Virus record (IMG/VR): IMGVR_UViG_3300015360_000182
Coordinates: 1 to 25,242 of that record
From: a virus
Length of the DNA: 25,242 nt
Strand: one strand, 5' to 3'
Under the pieces are notes generated by a model. That model worked only from the letters and a program-made list of their open reading frames with translations. It did not search any database and was not told the DNA's origin. Shown here piece after piece: positions 6,058-15,207 of the stretch. The position numbers were made by a program, and so were the translations under genes. Each line of letters begins with the position of its first letter. The stretch's first letter is position 1.

Positions 6058-8535
6058 ATGCCTTGGTTCGATTTTTATAAACTTTGGACATATCAATTTG
6101 AAAAAGGACCATTAGAAAAATTAGACAATAAAAATCTAACTGGTGCTGGAGTCGTCGTGCCGGACGCAATGCCAGACCTTCGTAACGATGCTTATGGAGA
6201 TTCTAGATCCCAACTACAGCTACACGATAGCAATGATTTTATTGATCTATCAACCGTTTCAAATCGTCCACAAAGATATAAGGAATATGAAAGATTACGA
6301 AGTATTCCAGAAATTGAAAACGCTATGACCGTAATTAGCGATGAAGCTTGCATACATAGCACAACAAAAATTTCAACATTATTTGATGGATTAAAAACAA
6401 TAAAATGGCTCAAAATGAAATGGGATCAAAATCCAAGCCCATTTCTTGTTTATTGTTGGGATTTTCAAAAAGAAGATTATGCTCTTGGATGGGCTTATGA
6501 TCCTAGAATTATTAAAATCGCAAAAACTGTCAAGGTTTTGCTTGATGATGGAAATATACTACAAGTGACTCCAGACCACAGAATATTAAAAAGAGATCAA
6601 ACTTGGATAGAAGCAGGAGATCTAAAAAAAGGCGATGAACTTATGCCTTTTTATCGACTAAGTCCAAATAAAGAACTTAATAAACTTAAAGTGGGACAAT
6701 TTCCAAGAATATTCACCTTTGACGGATGGAAACATGAAAGACAATTTATTGATGAATGGAAAGGAGAAGGAGAGAAATACGAAATTATAAATAAAGCAGT
6801 AAGAACTATCTGTTCTGGAGTCTCTGTTAAAAAACTTCGGAGCGTTACAAAACATCCGTATGAAAGCGTTAAAGTTTGGCTTGAAAAAGAAGGATACCAA
6901 CCAAAAGAATTAAGATGGTTGAGCAAAATGAAAGATAGACGAAAGGTTTTGGCCGTTTTTGAAAGTGAAGAATCTGAAGTTTATGATCTTAGCGTAAAAG
7001 AACATGAAAACTTTTGTACAGAAAATTTAGTTGTTCATAATTGTCAAAAAAATGATAATGGAAATGTTTTTAACATATATACAGATAATGATGAAATAAA
7101 AAAAGAATTAGAATTTTTATGTTTCAATAGAAAAATGCTAAATTTTAATAGAAAAGCTTGGTCAATAATGAAAAAATTATGTATTTTTGGAGATAGTTTT
7201 CAAGAACTAATAACAGACCAAAAAGAACCAAAAAATGGAATTTTAAAAATACAAGAACTACCACCAGATAGTATGTACAAAATTGTTACGACAAAAGGAA
7301 GAATTGTAGAATATCAACAAAGTAGAGATGGTCCAGATTATCAAGCACTCACAAGAAGTAGCTTAAAATCCGCAACTGATGAAGATCTTATGCAAAGTAA
7401 CGCAATAAGATTTTCGGTAAATCAAGTTGTTCATATGTTTCTAGGAGAAGATAGAAAAACATTCTTCCCATATGGACAAAGTTTAATAGAACCAGCACGA
7501 GGACCAGCACATCAATTGCGTTTAATGGAAGATGCAATGATGGTTTATAGACTTTCTAGAGCGCCAGAACGAAGAATTTTTTATATTGATACAGGACAAT
7601 TACCTGGCGCAAAAGCTGAAGGGTTTGTGGAAAGAATGAAAGATCAGTTTCGCAAAAAGAAAGTTTCTTCAAATAAAGGAAATGGAGCAAGTGGAGTAGA
7701 AGAAAGATGGGTTGCCCCTGCGGCAGATGAAGATTATTGGGTTCCAATAAGACCGAATTCTAACACTCGTATAGAGACGCTTCCTGGAGCTGTTTCGTTG
7801 TCTGAAATAGATGATGCGTTATATTTTAGAAATAAATTATACACTGCACTTCAATTTCCCAAAAATTATTTAAATAGTGAAGATGTAGGAGCAACTAGAA
7901 TAACACTTTCTTCTCAAGATGCCAGATTTGCCAGAATGATAGAAAGAATTCAATCTTCTGCAGAAGATGGATTTTTAGAAATATGCGAACGGCATTTGGA
8001 AATGAGAGGCTTTCCTTCTGATTCTTATGAAGATTTGAGAATAGAAATGACTCCTCCTTCTGCATGGAAAGAACTTAGTGAAGCAGAAATTGTTAATAAT
8101 AGAATAAACACAATAACTTCATTAAAGGGCAGTATGATAATGAGCGATTTTGATCTTCTTACAAAGTATATGAAATTTTCAGAAGATGAAGCAAAAAAAC
8201 TAATTGCTAGAAATAAGATTCAAAAATTGGAAGATCTTAAAATTCAGGTTATTGGCCAAAATCCACAACTTATGGGAATTGGAATTCCAGCCGCAGATTC
8301 AAACGAGCCTGAAATGGGGGCAGAACTTGGCGGTCCGGTGGCAAACATTGGAGAAGAACCTCCACAAGAAAATGAAGAACAATCATCCTCAGAAGAAATG
8401 CCAAAAACTCAATCTGAATCATTGCCGGAACTTCCAGATCCAAAAGAAGAAGACATTAAAAAATATAATTTGGAAATAGAAGATTATAGCAATACTATAG
8501 ATAGTGAAGATATTGACTGGAGTGAGGAAAATTAA
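6058..8535 (+). CDS. 20: Portal vertex protein (T4 gp20-like) interrupted by an intein
   Basis: The dodecameric portal forms the DNA gate at one capsid vertex. The precursor is 825 residues: N-extein 1-97, intein 98-328, C-extein 329-825 (about 594 residues of mature portal against 524 in T4). Portal signals are the N-terminal FYKLWTYQFEK, YERLRSIPEIENAMTVISDEA, the wing region WSIMKKLCIFGDSF, the clip/stem region HQLRLMEDAMMVYRLSRAPERRIFYID (a classic T4-type portal motif), FVERMKDQFRKKK and LYTALQFPKNYLNSE. The C-terminus is long and acidic (Glu/Pro-rich, from about residue 755). The start at 6058 has GGAG at 6 nt. The TAA overlaps the next ATG (TAATG). Position before the internal protein, protease, scaffold and capsid genes matches T4 order. 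Confidence 0.9.
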   Translation: MPWFDFYKLWTYQFEKGPLEKLDNKNLTGAGVVVPDAMPDLRNDAYGDSRSQLQLHDSNDFIDLSTVSNRPQRYKEYERLRSIPEIENAMTVISDEACIHSTTKISTLFDGLKTIKWLKMKWDQNPSPFLVYCWDFQKEDYALGWAYDPRIIKIAKTVKVLLDDGNILQVTPDHRILKRDQTWIEAGDLKKGDELMPFYRLSPNKELNKLKVGQFPRIFTFDGWKHERQFIDEWKGEGEKYEIINKAVRTICSGVSVKKLRSVTKHPYESVKVWLEKEGYQPKELRWLSKMKDRRKVLAVFESEESEVYDLSVKEHENFCTENLVVHNCQKNDNGNVFNIYTDNDEIKKELEFLCFNRKMLNFNRKAWSIMKKLCIFGDSFQELITDQKEPKNGILKIQELPPDSMYKIVTTKGRIVEYQQSRDGPDYQALTRSSLKSATDEDLMQSNAIRFSVNQVVHMFLGEDRKTFFPYGQSLIEPARGPAHQLRLMEDAMMVYRLSRAPERRIFYIDTGQLPGAKAEGFVERMKDQFRKKKVSSNKGNGASGVEERWVAPAADEDYWVPIRPNSNTRIETLPGAVSLSEIDDALYFRNKLYTALQFPKNYLNSEDVGATRITLSSQDARFARMIERIQSSAEDGFLEICERHLEMRGFPSDSYEDLRIEMTPPSAWKELSEAEIVNNRINTITSLKGSMIMSDFDLLTKYMKFSEDEAKKLIARNKIQKLEDLKIQVIGQNPQLMGIGIPAADSNEPEMGAELGGPVANIGEEPPQENEEQSSSEEMPKTQSESLPELPDPKEEDIKKYNLEIEDYSNTIDSEDIDWSEEN
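6349..7041 (+). other. Intein in the portal protein, 231 residues, no LAGLIDADG or HNH nuclease
   Basis: The intein begins at Cys98 (TGC at 6349, block A CIHSTTKISTL). Block B is GNILQVTPDHRIL with the T-x-x-H motif, block F is VYDLSVKEHENFCTENL, and block G is VVHN followed by Cys+1 (TGT at 7042). Excision joins ...VISDEA to CQKNDNGNVF.... All residues needed for standard class 1 splicing (C1, block-B T/H, penultimate H, terminal N, +1 C) are present, so it should splice. About 90 residues sit between blocks B and F. They contain a helical, basic stretch (AVRTICSGVSVKKL...HPYESVKVWLEKEGY) that could be a helix-turn-helix, perhaps left from a lost homing endonuclease or a DNA-binding domain. 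Confidence 0.9.
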
Positions 8536-8963
8536 TGAAAACTTTTCAAGAATATATTATGGAAAATCATCCGGAATCTTTAGAAGAAGGTTTTTGGAAA
8601 AATCTTGCAATTGGTGGAACTTTAGTTGCTGGTGCTCTCGGAGCGGGTGGAATGATGGGGGCAGGAGCAGGAAAAGCCGACCATCAAAAACAATCTGTTT
8701 CCGCTGATAATTTTGACAATGCTTCTGATGTCAACGCTATCGATAAAACTGAATTGCTTCAAGTAGCCGCTCAAAAAGTTGGAATTCCTCATGGTCAAAA
8801 ACTTACCGGAACATTAGAAGCCGGAATAGTAACTTCGGTTAATGGCAAAAAAGTTCCATTAACTCCTCAACAAATTAGTCAAGTTAATTCAATTAGATCA
8901 ATTAAAAGCAGAATGGGTGGCGGTGGCGGTGTGGAAGTTAGAAAAAGCAGAACAGATTTCTAA
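8535..8963 (+). CDS. Capsid internal/core protein with T4-type capsid-targeting N-terminus (gp67 position)
   Basis: This is a 142-residue protein starting MKTFQEYIMEN, almost the capsid-targeting sequence MKTYQEFIAE of T4 internal protein III, where the prohead protease cuts after (I/L)xE. A cut after I-M-E10 is predicted. A Gly/Ala-rich hydrophobic segment follows (about 29-51, NLAIGGTLVAGALGAGGMMG), resembling a glycine zipper or membrane-active stretch. Then comes a globular tail with PLTPQQISQVNSIRSIKSRM. Its start overlaps the portal stop (TAATG) and has GAGG upstream. T4 has gp67, a processed core protein, in this slot. The role of the hydrophobic segment is unknown; assistance in DNA or protein delivery is a guess. 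Confidence 0.7.
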   Translation: MKTFQEYIMENHPESLEEGFWKNLAIGGTLVAGALGAGGMMGAGAGKADHQKQSVSADNFDNASDVNAIDKTELLQVAAQKVGIPHGQKLTGTLEAGIVTSVNGKKVPLTPQQISQVNSIRSIKSRMGGGGGVEVRKSRTDF

Positions 8964-10114
8964 AAACCTACTCTTATTTTTTCATCTTGTTTTTTCTCAT
9001 AATAATTATCTTCTTTATTATATATTTCAGCTAATGTCATAGGAACATCAGTTTTATGATCTATTCCTATTTTTTCTAAAAGTATGTTCGATTGTTCCAC
9101 GGTCAAAGCGATAAAGTGATGATCTATCAACAATCTTCCTTTTCTTACTAATGCTGGATCAATATCTTCTCTTCCGATATTAAATGTTGCAATGATAAGA
9201 ATATTTAAACAATCACCTAATATTCCATCACTAATATTTAAAATATTGCTAACATAATTATTATCTTCTACTTCTCTATTTCTTAATACTTTTTCTGCAT
9301 CTTCTAAAAGAAGAATACAATTTCTATGTTCTAATATGAAACTTAAAAATTCAGGATTTGAGAATTGCGCCACAATTGTGCTTGATACATACACTACTTT
9401 TCTCGTTGTTTTCGTCGTCAAATACTTTAAAAATGTACTTTTGCCAGTTCCTGGATCTCCAGAAAGTAGCACGAGTCCATTTTTATTATTATTTATTTGT
9501 TCAATAATTTTTTGAAATTTAAACTCTGCGATTTCTCCATAATTTAATTTTAGATCTATTTCTTCAGAAGGAAGTTTTACATCAAATCTTTGAAGATCTA
9601 AAGCTCCATCTAATTTACATAAAAGATGAACATTGCCTTTTTTCTTTTTTTCAGGTTCTTTTTCAACAAATTTTTCAATTTCTAAAAGTGTCGAGTTTTC
9701 TTGGTATAATATTTTTAAATTATAAAATTTTTCTTCTTGTATTTTTTCGTCAGAGTTGCAATCAGAATCTTCATCATCGTAATTATAATCATAATCATAA
9801 TCAGACAATCTGTTTGTGCGTATATTGAAGTATACCAAGGCATCTTTATAGGAAAAACACAATTCAGTTATATCTATTTTCAATTTTTCATTATGGAACT
9901 TTTCTTTTTCTGCAAGAAATATTTTAGAAAAATTCTTATCTTTTTCCATTTTTTTTATAGTATTTTCTTTGATTGATACGATGAAAGTTTTTACATTTGG
10001 CTGTAAATTATATCTTTGAAGATATGTGTAATATAGGTTATATAAAGCTCCAAAATCACTATTGCTTACTTTAGCCGCATAAGGTCTGAGAATATTTTCA
10101 TTTGTCTTTGCCAT
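8960..10114 (-). CDS. AAA ATPase (BCS1/CDC48-like AAA domain)
   Basis: This is a 384-residue protein. The N-terminal half (1-185) is unrecognised and carries a Tyr/Asp-rich acidic run (about 104-118). The AAA domain follows with Walker A GDPGTGKST (219-227), Walker B CILLLEDAEK (266-275), sensor-1 N312 in IIATFN, and arginine-finger region DPALVRKGRL (319-328). The DPALxRxGR block is characteristic of classical AAA proteins (FtsH, BCS1, p97), so it probably remodels or translocates a protein substrate. It lies on the opposite strand inside the head-gene module, its stop overlapping the internal-protein stop by 4 bp. It therefore looks like an insertion with its own expression. The target is unknown. 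Confidence 0.85.
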   Translation of the reverse strand: MAKTNENILRPYAAKVSNSDFGALYNLYYTYLQRYNLQPNVKTFIVSIKENTIKKMEKDKNFSKIFLAEKEKFHNEKLKIDITELCFSYKDALVYFNIRTNRLSDYDYDYNYDDEDSDCNSDEKIQEEKFYNLKILYQENSTLLEIEKFVEKEPEKKKKGNVHLLCKLDGALDLQRFDVKLPSEEIDLKLNYGEIAEFKFQKIIEQINNNKNGLVLLSGDPGTGKSTFLKYLTTKTTRKVVYVSSTIVAQFSNPEFLSFILEHRNCILLLEDAEKVLRNREVEDNNYVSNILNISDGILGDCLNILIIATFNIGREDIDPALVRKGRLLIDHHFIALTVEQSNILLEKIGIDHKTDVPMTLAEIYNKEDNYYEKKQDEKIRVGF

Positions 10115-10165
10115 ATGACTAATTTAGCAAAAGGAAGAAAAAAGTCAACCATATTTTTTAAAAAA

Positions 10166-10193
10166 ACAAATATTATGCATAACTAATATTTGT
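10166..10193. repeat. Perfect 10-bp inverted repeat between the divergent ATPase and core-protein genes
   Basis: ACAAATATTA (10166-10175) and TAATATTTGT (10184-10193) flank the 8-base spacer TGCATAAC. The dyad lies in the 153-bp gap between two divergent starts. There is no T-run after it, so an operator or regulator-binding site is more likely than a terminator, though no regulator is identified. Confidence 0.5.
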
Positions 10194-10267
10194 CGAATAA
10201 AAAAACAGAAATTGCGGCATAGATACGATATCAGCTTTTTAATGTAGCTAAAGAATTAGGAGTAAAA

Positions 10268-12070
10268 ATGAAAAGAAAGTTAGTGGATTTTGATACTTTT
10301 CAAAAAATCAAACAAGAATCTTTTATCAATACCCAAAAAGAACTCGAAGCAGCAGCCCCACTGCTTGCAGAATCACTAGATCTTGAAAATTTAACTTTAG
10401 AATCATACACAAATGATGAAGTTTTATTTGAATCATTAGATGGAGATTTTGTTCATGCAAAATATGATATTTCCAATGGATATGTCAAATTTGAAGATGT
10501 TGAACAACTAGTTCTAAATGAAGAAAGTGAAATTGCTGAATCTAAAGAACTTTTGTCAAAAATGATTGATTATCTTGTGGAAAATAATGAAACTAAAGCG
10601 GAAAATCTTTTTTCAGAATATATGGATCTTCCAAGAACAAAGCGTGTTATTAGCGAAGAATATAAGCTTCGTAGCGTTCCAATTCGTAAGAAAGTTGGCG
10701 GAAAAACAAAAATTGTAGGATATCGCAAAGCTCGTTGGAATGTTACTTCAAAAAAGCATGAAAAACCAAGCTCAACCATAAAACGCATGCGTAGTAAAAA
10801 AATCAATAATCGCAAAATGCCTGCTGGTCTGAAACTATTTCTCAAGGCAAAAAGAGACAGAGTCAATAAAAGTATCGGCAAAAACATGAAAGAATGGAGT
10901 GTGATTGCTGAAAATGTACTTAATTTTGTTGATCTCCAGACAAATGGACCAGAAGTTAACAATATTAAAACTTTAAGGAGAGAAGGTGAAGTTGTTGCTG
11001 TAAAAGTTCCAACAATAGCACTTAGAAACGAAGCTAGAGTTCTTAAATTTGATTGGAAGACAATGAATACCGATGTCGTTATTAAGAGAAACAACGCCAA
11101 GAAACTTCATGAAAACAAAAATTTTATTAAGACTGTTAGTGAACTTCGACATCTTAATGCAATTTCAAACACATCAGAATTTGAAGCTAAAATGGAAAAT
11201 GCCGTTATCAATTTCTCAGATGTGCTTTATCTAACAGAATCAGAACTTAAGAACATTATGGCTAATGCTCTAGAAAATTCAGGATCGAAAAATTTCGATG
11301 ATGAAACTTGTTCATTTCTTGCAGAAGGTTTACTAAGAACTGCTCATGATACATTTGTTGATCGTGTTGCAAAAATTGTAAGACAATCTGGCGGGAGACT
11401 TAACGAGAGAGCCGAGGATAAATATGCTAATTTCTGTGTTATTGCCAATGATTTTTATAGTAAACTTGATGAATCCGCACTTCTTGAAATGCAGGCATTC
11501 GTTGATGTTTATGAAGCTCTAAGACAAGTTCATAAACTAGCAAAAGAAGAAGGCAATGAAAGCGTAGCTAACGAAACCGCAAGTTATCTTGATGACCTAC
11601 TTCCAATCATATCTGGCGTCGAACAGCAGAATCTTGATGTTTTAAATGATTCTGCAGAGTGGCTTGATACAGTTGTTGAAGCAACATCAGATGAAATGTC
11701 CGCAGATCCAGTTGTTAACTATTGTGGCGAACATCCAGATCTTGCAAAGAAAGCGAAAATGTCACAGTCCCCTTCGGAAATGCAGGGCTCGACACCAGAT
11801 TTTCAACCAACAAGTTCAGGAAAAGGAGCAGATGCTTCTGATGCTAAAGAACTTGGAGACGAAGGTTGGGGAAACATTGGAGGAGATGGCGTTTATCCAG
11901 AACTTGATAATCCTTACTGCCTCAAATCTGATGCTCGAAAAATAGTTGGAGAAAAAGACATTGATTCAGATAGTGATCAACTCGCTCATTGGGGCGATGA
12001 TGACACTTGGCCAAACTTAAAAAACACATACTCAAAAGACTCGGTAACTCCAAAGTCTGTAAAGGAATGA
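10268..12070 (+). CDS. Prohead core protein, 600 residues (gp68 position)
   Basis: It starts with AGGAG 5 nt upstream of the ATG. I recognise no enzyme motif. Acidic, helical N- and C-terminal parts enclose a very basic middle (about 130-205, many K/R, e.g. IRKKVGGKTKIVGYRKARW, TIKRMRSKKINNRKM), fitting a scaffold/core protein that contacts DNA or the shell. Numerous L/I-x-E triplets (LLAE, LVLNEE, VISEE, FLAE) could be prohead-protease sites. The last 90 residues are low-complexity, Asp/Gly/Ser-rich. T4 has core protein gp68 (141 residues) between gp67 and gp21; this one is four times longer. It runs into the protease gene with one base between TGA and ATG. Confidence 0.6.
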   Translation: MKRKLVDFDTFQKIKQESFINTQKELEAAAPLLAESLDLENLTLESYTNDEVLFESLDGDFVHAKYDISNGYVKFEDVEQLVLNEESEIAESKELLSKMIDYLVENNETKAENLFSEYMDLPRTKRVISEEYKLRSVPIRKKVGGKTKIVGYRKARWNVTSKKHEKPSSTIKRMRSKKINNRKMPAGLKLFLKAKRDRVNKSIGKNMKEWSVIAENVLNFVDLQTNGPEVNNIKTLRREGEVVAVKVPTIALRNEARVLKFDWKTMNTDVVIKRNNAKKLHENKNFIKTVSELRHLNAISNTSEFEAKMENAVINFSDVLYLTESELKNIMANALENSGSKNFDDETCSFLAEGLLRTAHDTFVDRVAKIVRQSGGRLNERAEDKYANFCVIANDFYSKLDESALLEMQAFVDVYEALRQVHKLAKEEGNESVANETASYLDDLLPIISGVEQQNLDVLNDSAEWLDTVVEATSDEMSADPVVNYCGEHPDLAKKAKMSQSPSEMQGSTPDFQPTSSGKGADASDAKELGDEGWGNIGGDGVYPELDNPYCLKSDARKIVGEKDIDSDSDQLAHWGDDDTWPNLKNTYSKDSVTPKSVKE

Positions 12071-12071
12071 G

Positions 12072-12782
12072 ATGAAGCTTCTTTTAGAAAATGAATTGAT
12101 ACCAGGAGCAACTTTCCAAAACCGACTAATTCTAGGAGGAGGAGGATGTGCCATTCTTAACGAAATGGACCTTCACGAATCTGCTGGAAGTAGCGGCGTC
12201 GTTAAGTTCCGTGGAAAATTCCAAGAAGCCGACACTATTAATAAAAATAAAAGAACATACCCATTTGATATATTAAATGATAATGTTAAAGCATTACAGG
12301 AAAGCATTAAAAATAATGGACTAATTGGAGAACTTGATCATCCAACAGATAGCATTGTACATTTTGCTAACGCTAGTCATAAAATTACAAAATTGTGGTG
12401 GGAAAATAAAACTCTCATGGGCGAAGGCGTCATTCTTAATACACCACATGGTAAAATTCTCAAAGCTCTTATCAATGATGGAGTTAGAGTAGGAATTAGC
12501 AGCCGTGGAGTTGGAAATGGTAAAGTAAATGAAAATGGCATCCTCGTTATCGGAGAAAGCTACAAGCTTATCACCTTTGATGCAGTTGCTGATCCAAGTA
12601 CAAGCCAAGCTTTCCAAGAAAAGGTTGTTTCAAAAGAAAATTATGAAGTTTTCTCGAAAGAAAATTTTTCAAAAAATGAAGCCAGTAGCATACATAACTT
12701 AAACAAAGATGTTATTATTGCCGCTATCGGCGGAATTATCCAGAAACAGGCAAAAAACATAAAAGAAGAGAGGTTTAAATAA
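12072..12782 (+). CDS. 21: Prohead maturation protease (T4 gp21-like)
   Basis: This 236-residue serine protease, of the herpesvirus-assemblin-like fold, cleaves scaffold, capsid and internal proteins after (I/L)xE during prohead maturation. Recognisable blocks are FRGKFQEADTINKNKRTYP, GLIGELDHP with the predicted catalytic H90, and DGVRVGISSRGVG with the predicted nucleophile in SS (143-144), then LITFDAVADPS. It is encoded just before scaffold and capsid, as in T4. Its substrates in this window probably include the family of proteins sharing the MKSFxxWLE N-terminus. TAA overlaps the scaffold ATG (TAATG). Confidence 0.9.
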   Translation: MKLLLENELIPGATFQNRLILGGGGCAILNEMDLHESAGSSGVVKFRGKFQEADTINKNKRTYPFDILNDNVKALQESIKNNGLIGELDHPTDSIVHFANASHKITKLWWENKTLMGEGVILNTPHGKILKALINDGVRVGISSRGVGNGKVNENGILVIGESYKLITFDAVADPSTSQAFQEKVVSKENYEVFSKENFSKNEASSIHNLNKDVIIAAIGGIIQKQAKNIKEERFK

Positions 12783-13693
12783 TGGACAAAATCGTAGAAG
12801 CTTTGACCAAGCTACTCCCTGAAGATTCAGTAATCGAAGTAACTGAAGCTGTAAAAGCCGAACTGGAATCCGCCAAGACAGCTTACGAAGGCGAATTCAA
12901 TCAGAAACTCGAAGAAGCTTATTCAGAACTAGCTGAAGAACTAACTCAAGCAGAAGACACCGCCATCCAAGGCTACAAAGAAGCATATGCAATCATCGTA
13001 GATCTTCGCAATCGTCTCGAAACACAACAGAAAGAATTCGAAACGAGTATGGAAGAAGGTTATGAAGAAGCATATCAAATGATACAGTCCGAAAAAGGCA
13101 AAAATGAAAATATAGAAGTTGATATGTACGAAACATTCAATAACAAACTTCAAGAAATGAAGGAATATATGGTTGACAAAGTTGACCAGTTCCTACAACA
13201 CAAAGGATCAGAAATTTATGAATCAGCCCGTAAAGATCTCGAAAATGATCCAAGAACAAATGAACACAAACTCGCACTTGACAAAATTGTTGAATGCGTA
13301 GCCGGATTCATTGGTGATGACAGCGTAAGTTCAAAGCATAAAGCAGAAGAACTTAGTGGCAAAGTCGAAGAAATCAAAGCACAAGTAAAAATACTCGAAG
13401 CTCGAAATATTCGCCTAAGTGCTGACAATACCAAACTTAATGAAGCCGTCCGAGACCAACAGAAAGTCATTACAGAATCTGTCTCGGCTAAGAAAGAAAG
13501 AATTGAAAAAGCCAAGAATGCAGAGGGGAGAGGACGAGCCGTTGGCAAAGAAGAAATTGTCAAAGAATGGAACGATGACAAAGCTTCTGCACCCAAAAAG
13601 GGAAATGCTGACACAACCTTAATCGAAAGCTTAGACCCAGAATTGCTCCGTGATCTGCGAGTGCTCGCAGGTACGAGAAAATCTGACGATTGA
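12782..13693 (+). CDS. 22: Prohead scaffold protein (T4 gp22-like)
   Basis: This is a 303-residue, strongly helical, acidic, Glu/Lys/Ala-rich protein with long coiled-coil stretches (about 20-110 and 185-250), as expected for the major scaffold that is degraded by gp21. Its position between protease and capsid genes is as in T4 gp22. AGAGG precedes the ATG. Codon use is visibly more C-ending (GAC, CTC, ATC) than in the flanking accessory genes, consistent with high expression. It ends with a charged tail, LLRDLRVLAGTRKSDD. Confidence 0.85.
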   Translation: MDKIVEALTKLLPEDSVIEVTEAVKAELESAKTAYEGEFNQKLEEAYSELAEELTQAEDTAIQGYKEAYAIIVDLRNRLETQQKEFETSMEEGYEEAYQMIQSEKGKNENIEVDMYETFNNKLQEMKEYMVDKVDQFLQHKGSEIYESARKDLENDPRTNEHKLALDKIVECVAGFIGDDSVSSKHKAEELSGKVEEIKAQVKILEARNIRLSADNTKLNEAVRDQQKVITESVSAKKERIEKAKNAEGRGRAVGKEEIVKEWNDDKASAPKKGNADTTLIESLDPELLRDLRVLAGTRKSDD

Positions 13694-13736
13694 GGAAACC
13701 AATAACAATTTCTAGTTAAACCAAGGAGAAAATAAA

Positions 13737-15164
13737 ATGCAAGCTAATGCTAAATTTCTAAATGAAGCAAAAGAGCTAGAATCTCGTTGGGCACAAACAG
13801 GTTTGCTAGAGAACATCGAAGACAAGTACACTCGTTCTTGCACCGCAGTTCTCTTAGAAAACCAGCGTTTAATCAACGAATCTTCAACAGATTCAGGTGA
13901 TGTTGCCCAGTTCAAGAGAATCTCTATACCTCTCGTTCGTCGTATCTATCCACAACTTATCGCTAACAAAGTAGTTAGCGTACAGCCATTACTCGGTCCA
14001 ACAGGACTCGTGTATTACCTCCGTTTCCGATACGGAAGTAACAAAGGCTCAGTTCGTGGAGGTACAAAATCAGGATTTCCAGGTGATGATAGTAACTCAC
14101 TCCAGCAACTCGCTAGTGGCGATGCAAACTTGAGTGTTTATTACTCACACCAGTTCGTAGAAAATGAGACTCAAGCCGATGCAGGTGGAGATACAAACAG
14201 TGTTCATACCTTTGAACACACACCAGTACTCGCAGGAACAATCACTGGTACAATCTATGACGGTGTAGTAGCCATACAAACCTTCGTTATAAGCGAAGCT
14301 GGCGTCTTTACCAAAACTGATATCGGTACTCCAGTTCCAAAGGTTACTGCTGCTGCAATGAACTTGACCACAGGCGAACTGAGTCTAACTTGGGATGGAG
14401 ATCCATCTGCAAACAAGGTTATCGTTTCATACGAATATAACATGGAATGCAATCAGGATCTTCCAGAAATTAACCTCGTCATTGAAAGCGAATCAATCGC
14501 TGCAAAGACTCGCAAACTCAAGGCAGTGTGGAGCTATGAAGCCCAACAGGATCTTCGTAGTCAACACAACTTGGACGCAGAAGCAGAATTAACTGCCGTT
14601 CTCGCCCAGGAAATCAACCTTGAAATCGACCGCGAAGTTCTTAGCGATCTTCGTAACAATGCCGGAACCGTGGCAAGCTGGGACTTCAATACCGCCCTTG
14701 GCGATACCATCAAGGAAAAGTATGAAAGTCTCTATGTCAAAGTTGTAGAAGTAAGTAATGTTGTTCATCGTAAAACCCTCCGTGGTGGATGCAATTGGAT
14801 CGTTACCAGCCCTGAAGTTGCTTCGATCTTCGAAACAGCTACCGCTGGCTTCGCTCCTGCACCATCAGAAGGATTTACAAGCTCACTCGGCATCCAGTAT
14901 GTCGGTACTGTAAACAACAGATGGAGAATCTACAAAGACCCACTATTCCCAACAGGTCAGTTACTCATGGGGTATAAGGGTGATAGTTATATGGACAGCG
15001 GATACTTCTACTGCCCGTATGTTCCACTCACTCAGACACCAGTTGTCCTTGATCCAGAGAGCTTTTGCCCTCGTAAAGGAATATTGACCAGATATGGCAA
15101 GAAGTTGCTTAGAGAGGGAGCTAAATTTTATGCCCGCCTCAGTATTGCTAATTTCGTAATATAA
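13737..15164 (+). CDS. 23: Major capsid protein (T4 gp23-like)
   Basis: This is a 475-residue protein with CCAAGGAGA before the ATG. HK97-fold T4-type signatures are ISIPLVRRIYPQLIANKVVSVQPL and GPTGLVYYLRFRYG near the N-terminal arm, and INLVIESESIAAKTRKLKA, YEAQQDLRSQHNLDAEAEL and INLEIDREVLSDL in the middle. NWIVTSPEVASIFE, GTVNNRWRIYKDPLFPTGQLLMGYKG and FYCPYVPL are in the P/A domain. A prohead-protease cut after I-N-E48 (or L-L-E41) would remove a short N-terminal propeptide, shorter than the 65 residues of T4. The CDS uses C-ending codons heavily and is followed by a strong terminator, as suits the most abundant virion protein. Confidence 0.93.
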   Translation: MQANAKFLNEAKELESRWAQTGLLENIEDKYTRSCTAVLLENQRLINESSTDSGDVAQFKRISIPLVRRIYPQLIANKVVSVQPLLGPTGLVYYLRFRYGSNKGSVRGGTKSGFPGDDSNSLQQLASGDANLSVYYSHQFVENETQADAGGDTNSVHTFEHTPVLAGTITGTIYDGVVAIQTFVISEAGVFTKTDIGTPVPKVTAAAMNLTTGELSLTWDGDPSANKVIVSYEYNMECNQDLPEINLVIESESIAAKTRKLKAVWSYEAQQDLRSQHNLDAEAELTAVLAQEINLEIDREVLSDLRNNAGTVASWDFNTALGDTIKEKYESLYVKVVEVSNVVHRKTLRGGCNWIVTSPEVASIFETATAGFAPAPSEGFTSSLGIQYVGTVNNRWRIYKDPLFPTGQLLMGYKGDSYMDSGYFYCPYVPLTQTPVVLDPESFCPRKGILTRYGKKLLREGAKFYARLSIANFVI

Positions 15165-15207
15165 TAATAAGTTTTACACCGCAATTTGCGGCACAAAACG
15201 AACAAAA

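Noticed and set aside
5998-6096. Longer N-terminus of the sulfotransferase-like protein
   Set aside because: It would cover the portal start and ribosome site; TTG at 5997 has its own AAAGGGG and fits the family N-terminus.
6640-6960. Homing endonuclease domain inside the portal intein
   Set aside because: No LAGLIDADG, HNH or GIY-YIG motif is found between blocks B and F; only basic helical sequence.
10570-11100. Long minus-strand open frame opposite the core-protein gene
   Set aside because: The translation is hydrophobic low-quality sequence with no ribosome site, and it is antisense to an intact plus-strand gene in operon context.
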